The notes under the pieces: generated by a model
What the model saw: only the letters and a program-made list of their open reading frames with translations
Told to the model about the DNA's origin: nothing
The model's database searches: none
Translations under genes and position numbers: made by a program
Source: Anaerofustis sp.
GTDB taxonomy: Bacteria > Bacillota > Clostridia > Eubacteriales > Anaerofustaceae
Direction: 5' to 3'
Assembly: GCF_019420015.1 (NCBI RefSeq)
Contig: NZ_JAHZIA010000010.1
Span: forward strand, 1-10,797
Length of the DNA: 10,797 bases
Shown here: piece after piece, positions 6,435 through 10,797 of the stretch
How the letters are laid out: each line of letters begins with the position of its first letter
How positions within the stretch are numbered: position 1 is the stretch's first letter

Positions 6435-7151
6435 ATGGAAGAAAAAATGAGAATAAACAAGTACCTTGCAAGCTGCGGAATTGCTTCCAGAAGAAAATGC
6501 GAAGAGATAATCCAAAAAGGGAAAGTAACTCTAAACGGCGAAGTCGTAAGACAGCTTGGTACAATGATAGATGTAAAAAAGGATATAGTAAAAGTTTACG
6601 GTAAACAGGTTAGTTTTGATAACAAAAAAGTTTATTATATGTTAAATAAGCCTTCGGGAGTGATAAGTGCCAGCAAAAGCAAGTACGGAGAAGAAACCGT
6701 GGTCGATTTGATAGGTCAAAAGGAACACCGACTCTTTCCTGTGGGAAGGCTGGATAAGGATACAACGGGGCTTATTATCATTACCAACGACGGGGATTTT
6801 GTCTATAAACTCACACATCCGAAATACGAAAAAGAAAAGACCTACGAAGCCCTTGTAAAAGGAAACGTGGATTCAAAGTCATTGGAAAGGTTAAAGAAGG
6901 GAGTCGTGGTTGACGGGAAAAAAACCGCAAAAGCGAAAGTAAGGCTTATCAAGATGATAGGCAACAACTCTCTTTTGGAAATAAGCATAATAGAGGGAAG
7001 AAATAGACAGGTAAAAAAGATGTGCGAGAACGTGGGACATAAAGTCTTAAAGCTTCACAGAACTATGGAAAACGGACTCGGACTTGGAAACTTGGAAGAG
7101 GGGGAATACAGAAAGCTTACCGCGAATGAGGTTAAAAAGCTTTTGAGATAG
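6435..7151 (+). CDS. rluB: RsuA/RluB/E/F-family rRNA pseudouridine synthase, RluB-like
   Basis: Converts a specific uridine in rRNA to pseudouridine; RluB orthologues act on 23S rRNA near position 2605 in E. coli numbering. The product has 238 residues from this start. Seen: an N-terminal S4 RNA-binding domain (about 5-60, RINKYLASCGIASRRKCEE at 6-24), the catalytic motif GRLDKDTTGLII at 104-115 with Asp107, and the family's C-terminal IIEGRNRQVKKMC at 185-197 with HKVLKLHR at 202-209. Start choice: the frame opens at a TTG at 6411, but the family begins right at the S4 domain, so ATG 6435, after the weak purine-rich GAGAAG (6424-6429), is preferred. ATG 6447 with GGAAG 5 nt upstream is nearly as good. 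It follows rnr by 27 nt and precedes the methyltransferase by one base. Subfamily assignment (RluB rather than RsuA) rests on overall resemblance and is less sure than the family. Confidence 0.9.
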   Translation: MEEKMRINKYLASCGIASRRKCEEIIQKGKVTLNGEVVRQLGTMIDVKKDIVKVYGKQVSFDNKKVYYMLNKPSGVISASKSKYGEETVVDLIGQKEHRLFPVGRLDKDTTGLIIITNDGDFVYKLTHPKYEKEKTYEALVKGNVDSKSLERLKKGVVVDGKKTAKAKVRLIKMIGNNSLLEISIIEGRNRQVKKMCENVGHKVLKLHRTMENGLGLGNLEEGEYRKLTANEVKKLLR

Positions 7152-7152
7152 T

Positions 7153-7719
7153 ATGGCGTTACTTAATAATGTAAGCGAAATGACGGACTTTTTTATCGAC
7201 AGTAAAGTAAAACCGGGGGATGTCGTTTTGGATTTGACTATGGGAAACGGAAACGACACTCTCTATCTTTCGGGTAAGGTTGGACAAAAGGGCAAGGTGT
7301 ATGCTTTCGATATCCAAAAAGAAGCCCTTAAGAATACAAAGGCTCTTTTGAAAGAAAAGGCTTTGTATGACAATACTGTTCTGATTTTGGACAGCCACAT
7401 AAACCTTTTGGAATACGTGAAAGAAAAAGTGAGCTTTGCGGTGTATAACCTCGGTTATCTTCCCAAAGGAGATAAGAGTATAACCACAAAAAAAGAAGAT
7501 ACTCTTTTAAGTATAAAAAGAACCTTGAGTGTCTTGGATTATGACGGTACGGTATGTATATGCGCATACGTTGGGCACGAAGGGGGAATGGAAGAGTATA
7601 AAGGCATAGTTGATTACTGCAAAGAGTTGGATAAAAAGAGTTTTAACATTGTAAACATAAACCATCTAAACAGGAGAGAAACCTCTCCTGTGATGATATT
7701 AATAGAAAAAATCAGATAA
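7153..7719 (+). CDS. mnmM: Class I SAM methyltransferase, YtqB/MnmM-type (tRNA U34 modification)
   Basis: A 188-residue Rossmann-fold methyltransferase of the family long called rRNA_methylase/YtqB. In B. subtilis this protein has been assigned as MnmM, which methylates the 5-aminomethyl-2-thiouridine wobble base of tRNA to mnm5s2U in organisms lacking the bifunctional MnmC. Seen: the SAM-binding DLTMGNGNDT at 27-36, the acidic end of strand 2 in AFDIQ (51-55), the family hallmark NLGYLPKGDKSITT at 99-112, YVGHEGG at 139-145, and the closing HLNRRETSPVMILIEK at 171-186. It aligns with YtqB over its full length, so the ATG at 7153 is retained although the preceding Shine-Dalgarno is weak. Its start lies one base after the rluB stop (TAGTATG), which suggests translational coupling. 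The gap to miaB, another tRNA anticodon-loop modifier, is 11 nt. Substrate is inferred from family membership. Confidence 0.88.
   Translation: MALLNNVSEMTDFFIDSKVKPGDVVLDLTMGNGNDTLYLSGKVGQKGKVYAFDIQKEALKNTKALLKEKALYDNTVLILDSHINLLEYVKEKVSFAVYNLGYLPKGDKSITTKKEDTLLSIKRTLSVLDYDGTVCICAYVGHEGGMEEYKGIVDYCKELDKKSFNIVNINHLNRRETSPVMILIEKIR
7670..7691 (+). repeat. Perfect 9-bp hairpin at the 3' end of mnmM, upstream of miaB
   Basis: ACAGGAGAG (7670-7678) and CTCTCCTGT (7683-7691) pair perfectly across the loop AAAC. The hairpin lies within mnmM codons for NRRETSPV, about 40 nt before the miaB ATG. No T-run follows it, so it is not an intrinsic terminator. Its descending arm carries TCTCC, which could also pair with the miaB ribosome binding site. 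Confidence 0.65.
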
Positions 7720-7721
7720 AC

Positions 7722-7725
7722 GGAG
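7722..7725 (+). promoter_or_regulatory. Ribosome binding site of miaB
   Basis: GGAG lies 5 nt before the miaB ATG and directly follows the mnmM stop codon (7717-7719). Confidence 0.65.
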
Positions 7726-7730
7726 ATATT

Positions 7731-9047
7731 ATGAAAAAATATTTAATCATTACATACGGTTGTCAGATGAATGAAAACGACAGTGAAAAAATAAGCGGAA
7801 TGCTTGAGCAGCTTGGATATGAATCTACAGACAAAGAGCAGGACGCAGACTTGATTATAATGAACACGTGCAGTGTTAGGGAAAACGCAAACAATCGTTT
7901 CTTCGGCAACCTCGGGAATTTTAAGAAGTTAAAGAAAAACAAAAAGGATTTGATGATTGCGGTGTGCGGGTGCATGATGCAAGAAGAGCATATCGTAAAG
8001 AAAATAAAAGAGAAGTATTCTTTTGTTGATATAGTATTCGGTACTCATAACATAGCTTCTCTTCCTTCTTTGCTTGAAGAATGCGAAGCAAAGAGGAAAC
8101 TTATAGTGGAAGTTCTTGAAGACAGCGACAATCTTGCAGAGGGACTTCCCGTAAACAGACAGTTTAAGCATAAAGCTTTCGTAAGCATTATGAAAGGATG
8201 CAACAACTTTTGTTCTTACTGTATAGTTCCTTATACAAGGGGAAGAGAAAGAAGCAGGGAGTATAAAAATATTTTGGAGGAAGTAAAAGGACTTGCTCTC
8301 GACGGAGTAAAGGAAGTTACATTGCTTGGACAAAATGTAAACTCTTACGGAAAAGGGCTCGAAAATCCGATTTCCTTTGCTGAGCTTTTGGATATGGTAA
8401 GTAAAGTAGAGGGAATAGAAAGAGTAAGGTTTATGACCTCTCATCCGAAAGATTTAAGCGACGAATTAATCGCCGTCATAAAAGAAAATCAGAAGATATG
8501 TTCTCATATACATCTTCCGATGCAGTCCGGTTCCAGCAGGATTTTAAAACTTATGAACAGGCATTATGACAAAGATGATTATGTGAATTTGGTAAATAAA
8601 ATAAAAAGAGAAATTCCGGGCGTTGCATTGACGACGGATATAATAGTGGGTTTCCCGACAGAAACCGAAGAGGACTTCCTGGATACATTGGACGTTTATA
8701 AAAAGAGTGAATTTGATACGGCGTTTACTTTTATCTATTCCAAAAGAGAAGGTACAAAGGCTGCCGTTATGGACGGTCAGGTAGACGAGAAAACCGTCAA
8801 AGAAAGATTTGACAGGCTCCTTAAGCTTCACGATGAGATACTGCTTAAACAAAACGAGAAGTATCTCGGAAAAGTTGTGGAAGTATTGATTGACGGAGTA
8901 AGCAAAACGAATGACAAACTCCTTACCGGCAGAACGGACACCTTTAAACTGGTAAACTTTACGGGAAAAGGTAATACGGGGGATATAGTAAAAGTAAAAA
9001 TAACAAAAATACAGACATTCCATTTAACGGGAGAAATGGTAGAATAG
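7731..9047 (+). CDS. miaB: tRNA-2-methylthio-N6-dimethylallyladenosine synthase MiaB
   Basis: A radical-SAM methylthiotransferase that converts i6A37 next to the anticodon of tRNAs reading U-starting codons into ms2i6A37. The 438 residues match the family. Seen: an N-terminal UPF0004 domain (about 2-120) with the three auxiliary [4Fe-4S] cysteines C11 (YGCQMNENDSEK), C47 (MNTCSVREN) and C81 (CGCM). The radical-SAM domain (about 146-375) has the CxxxCxxC cluster in GCNNFCSYCIVPYTRGRERSR (C157, C161, C164), GQNVNSYG at 200-207, and HLPMQSGSS. A C-terminal TRAM RNA-binding domain spans about 376-437. All ligands are present. The N-terminal pattern and neighbourhood favour MiaB over MtaB or RimO. 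It precedes mutS by 12 nt; miaB-mutS-mutL-miaA is a common order in clostridial genomes, so MiaA may lie beyond the right edge. Confidence 0.97.
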   Translation: MKKYLIITYGCQMNENDSEKISGMLEQLGYESTDKEQDADLIIMNTCSVRENANNRFFGNLGNFKKLKKNKKDLMIAVCGCMMQEEHIVKKIKEKYSFVDIVFGTHNIASLPSLLEECEAKRKLIVEVLEDSDNLAEGLPVNRQFKHKAFVSIMKGCNNFCSYCIVPYTRGRERSREYKNILEEVKGLALDGVKEVTLLGQNVNSYGKGLENPISFAELLDMVSKVEGIERVRFMTSHPKDLSDELIAVIKENQKICSHIHLPMQSGSSRILKLMNRHYDKDDYVNLVNKIKREIPGVALTTDIIVGFPTETEEDFLDTLDVYKKSEFDTAFTFIYSKREGTKAAVMDGQVDEKTVKERFDRLLKLHDEILLKQNEKYLGKVVEVLIDGVSKTNDKLLTGRTDTFKLVNFTGKGNTGDIVKVKITKIQTFHLTGEMVE

Positions 9048-9050
9048 GAG
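9046..9050 (+). promoter_or_regulatory. Ribosome binding site of mutS
   Basis: AGGAG overlaps the miaB stop codon (TAG, 9045-9047) and precedes the mutS ATG at 9060 by 9 nt. It fixes the mutS start. Confidence 0.75.
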
Positions 9051-9059
9051 AAAATATTT

Positions 9060-10797
9060 ATGGGATTGACACCTATGATGAAGCAATATCTGCAAATACA
9101 CGAAACCGTACCCGATACAATATTGTTTTTCAGACTCGGTGATTTTTACGAAATGTTTTTCGATGATGCAAAGAAAGTCAGCAGAGAGCTGGATATAGTT
9201 TTGACGGGCAAAGACTGCGGGCTGGAAGAAAGAGCTCCGATGTGCGGCATACCTTATCACAGTGCGGACGGATATATCGCAAAGCTGGTTGAAAAAGGAT
9301 ATAAAGTCGCTATTTGCGAACAGGTTGAAGACCCGAAAACGGCAAAGGGGATAGTAAAAAGAGAAGTTCAAAGGATAATATCTCCGGGTACCGTTACCGA
9401 AGGGAAGATGCTTAAAGCCAGTGAAAACAACTATATAATGTGTATATACTATAACAAGCTGGACTTCGGCATTACTTACTGCGATATCACCACGGGAGAA
9501 TTCAATATCGTTAACTTAAGCGGAGAAAACAGAGAAAATGAACTTTTATCCCTGCTTGCAAGAGTAAATCCCGCACAAATAATAGTAAATACGATTTTGT
9601 TTGAAGATTTGTCTTTAAAGAAGAAAATATCTTCGGTTACCAAGGTTGCCTTGGAACCTCACCCTTTAAATTATTTCTTCTTTGACAAAGCAAAGGATAT
9701 TATGCTAAGGCAGTTTAATGTTTTTGCGCTGTCTTCTTTGGGGCTTGACGACAACGAGGTTGGCGTAAGATCCGCAGGTGCGCTGATTAAATATCTAGAT
9801 GAAACCCAGAAGAGATCATTAATGCATATAAACGAGATAAAGCTTAACGAAAGCAGCAATTATATGCATCTCGATTACAACACCAAACGAAATTTGGAAA
9901 TAGTCGAAAATTTAAGAACGAACAACAAAAAGGATACTCTTTTGGATGTTCTCGACGAAACCGTTACATCCATGGGGGCAAGAGAGCTTAAAAAATGGAT
10001 TTTGGAGCCCCTTACCGATAAAGACAAGATAGAACAAAGACAAGACGCCGTAAAGCTCTTTACCGACGATGTCATGATTCTTGAGGATATAAGCGCAAAT
10101 TTAAAATATGTAAAGGATATGGAAAGAATCATATCCAGACTTTCTTTGGATATTGCAAACGGAAGGGATTTAATTTCCCTAAAAGAGTCTATCGGGGTAC
10201 TGCCACGTGTAAGACTGCTTATTTCAAAGCTCATGAAAGACTCTTCTCTTTTAAAGGAAATTTATTCCGAAATGGACGAGCTTGGTGATATTTACGATTT
10301 GATAAATTCGGCTATAGACGATGACTGTCAGGTAAGCCTTAAAAACGGCGGAATAGTAAAAAGAGGATACGACAAAGAAATAGACGAGCTTAAAAATCTG
10401 AAAGATAATTCCGCAGGGATACTTGCAGGTATAGAACAAAAAGAAAAAGAAAAAACAGGGATAAAAAACCTGAGAATAAAATACAACAAAGTTTTCGGAT
10501 ACTTTTTGGAGGTAACCTCTTCTTATAAAGATTTGGTTCCCGAATATTTCATAAGAAAACAAACCCTTGCAAACAGCGAAAGATTCTTTACTGAAGAGTT
10601 AAAAGATATTGAAGTAAAGCTTTTGAGCGTTGAAGAAAAATTAAAAGAAAAAGAATACTGTGTTTATGTGGATATAAAAAACAGAGTTCTTGAAAACATA
10701 AAGAGAATTCAGCATTGTGCAAAGATGATTGCCGTAATTGACGTATTGATTTCTCTTTCGGTGGTTGCAAAGAAATACCACTATGTGAAGCCGACCA
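9060..10797 (+). CDS. mutS: DNA mismatch repair protein MutS, N-terminal two thirds (cut by right window edge)
   Basis: MutS recognises base mismatches and small loops in newly replicated DNA and recruits MutL. The 579 complete codons visible are about two thirds of a family usually 850-900 residues long. Seen: the mismatch-recognition domain (about 1-115) with the F-x-E mismatch-wedge motif in GDFYEMF (F29, E31), CGIPYHSADGY at 62-72, AICEQVEDP at 84-92 and SPGTVTE at 108-114. The connector domain (about 122-240) contains FGITYCDITTGEF at 136-148. The core/lever domain starts near 265, with LDYNTKRNLEI at 271-281 and TSMGARELKKWI at 303-314. The clamp region (about 430-530) includes KVFGYFLEVTS near 477-487. 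The frame is open to the window end. The ATPase domain with its Walker motifs lies outside, so its integrity cannot be judged. The F-x-E motif marks repair MutS (MutS1) rather than MutS2. Probable last visible gene of the rnr operon. Confidence 0.97.
   Translation, partial: MGLTPMMKQYLQIHETVPDTILFFRLGDFYEMFFDDAKKVSRELDIVLTGKDCGLEERAPMCGIPYHSADGYIAKLVEKGYKVAICEQVEDPKTAKGIVKREVQRIISPGTVTEGKMLKASENNYIMCIYYNKLDFGITYCDITTGEFNIVNLSGENRENELLSLLARVNPAQIIVNTILFEDLSLKKKISSVTKVALEPHPLNYFFFDKAKDIMLRQFNVFALSSLGLDDNEVGVRSAGALIKYLDETQKRSLMHINEIKLNESSNYMHLDYNTKRNLEIVENLRTNNKKDTLLDVLDETVTSMGARELKKWILEPLTDKDKIEQRQDAVKLFTDDVMILEDISANLKYVKDMERIISRLSLDIANGRDLISLKESIGVLPRVRLLISKLMKDSSLLKEIYSEMDELGDIYDLINSAIDDDCQVSLKNGGIVKRGYDKEIDELKNLKDNSAGILAGIEQKEKEKTGIKNLRIKYNKVFGYFLEVTSSYKDLVPEYFIRKQTLANSERFFTEELKDIEVKLLSVEEKLKEKEYCVYVDIKNRVLENIKRIQHCAKMIAVIDVLISLSVVAKKYHYVKPT

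Noticed and set aside
7929..9371. Minus-strand open frames of 115-171 codons opposite miaB and mutS
   Set aside because: They are antisense shadows of two well-conserved genes and show aromatic-rich, low-plausibility translations with no start signals.
9875..10562. Minus-strand open frames at 9875-10234 and 10251-10562
   Set aside because: They are antisense shadows of mutS without family resemblance or ribosome binding sites.

Overview
This window is ordinary housekeeping chromosome from a low-GC Gram-positive bacterium (Bacillota). The DNA is AT-rich, AGA and AAA codons dominate, and Shine-Dalgarno sites are mostly AGGAG-like. The gene set (ScpAB kleisin complex, YtqB/MnmM-type methyltransferase, Ktr/Trk potassium channel subunit, RNase R, and miaB next to mutS) fits Clostridia or Tissierellia. 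A peptoniphilid-type anaerobe is my best guess, but the sequence does not prove it. Nine protein genes are identified with good confidence: seven complete, one cut at each edge. I saw no rRNA, tRNA, CRISPR array, insertion sequence, prophage gene or toxin-antitoxin pair.

Left part, minus strand (1-4176). The 5' part of a KtrB/TrkH potassium transporter gene (1-597) runs off the left edge. It is preceded by about 310 bp of AT-rich intergenic DNA (598-907) holding a good minus-strand promoter and, at its far end, an intrinsic terminator. That terminator closes a tight four-gene operon read right to left: lysA (diaminopimelate decarboxylase), a short M50 membrane metalloprotease, scpA and scpB (partners of the Smc condensin). 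The gaps are 15, 18 and 8 nt. The operon starts from an extended -10 promoter at 4224-4252.

Right part, plus strand (4296-10797). Divergent from lysA across 119 bp lies rnr (RNase R), followed by rluB-type pseudouridine synthase, mnmM-type tRNA methyltransferase, miaB and mutS (cut by the right edge). The gaps are 27, 1, 11 and 12 nt with no terminator between them, so one transcription unit is likely. It groups RNA decay, rRNA pseudouridylation, two tRNA anticodon-loop modifications (wobble U34 and A37) and DNA mismatch repair.

The more interesting details are small. The rnr start codon has no Shine-Dalgarno site and sits 7 nt after a perfect TATAAT, suggesting a leaderless mRNA. A perfect 9-bp hairpin lies at the end of mnmM just upstream of the miaB ribosome binding site. 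A terminator is embedded in the scpB stop codon. I did not find evidence of a new biological system here.
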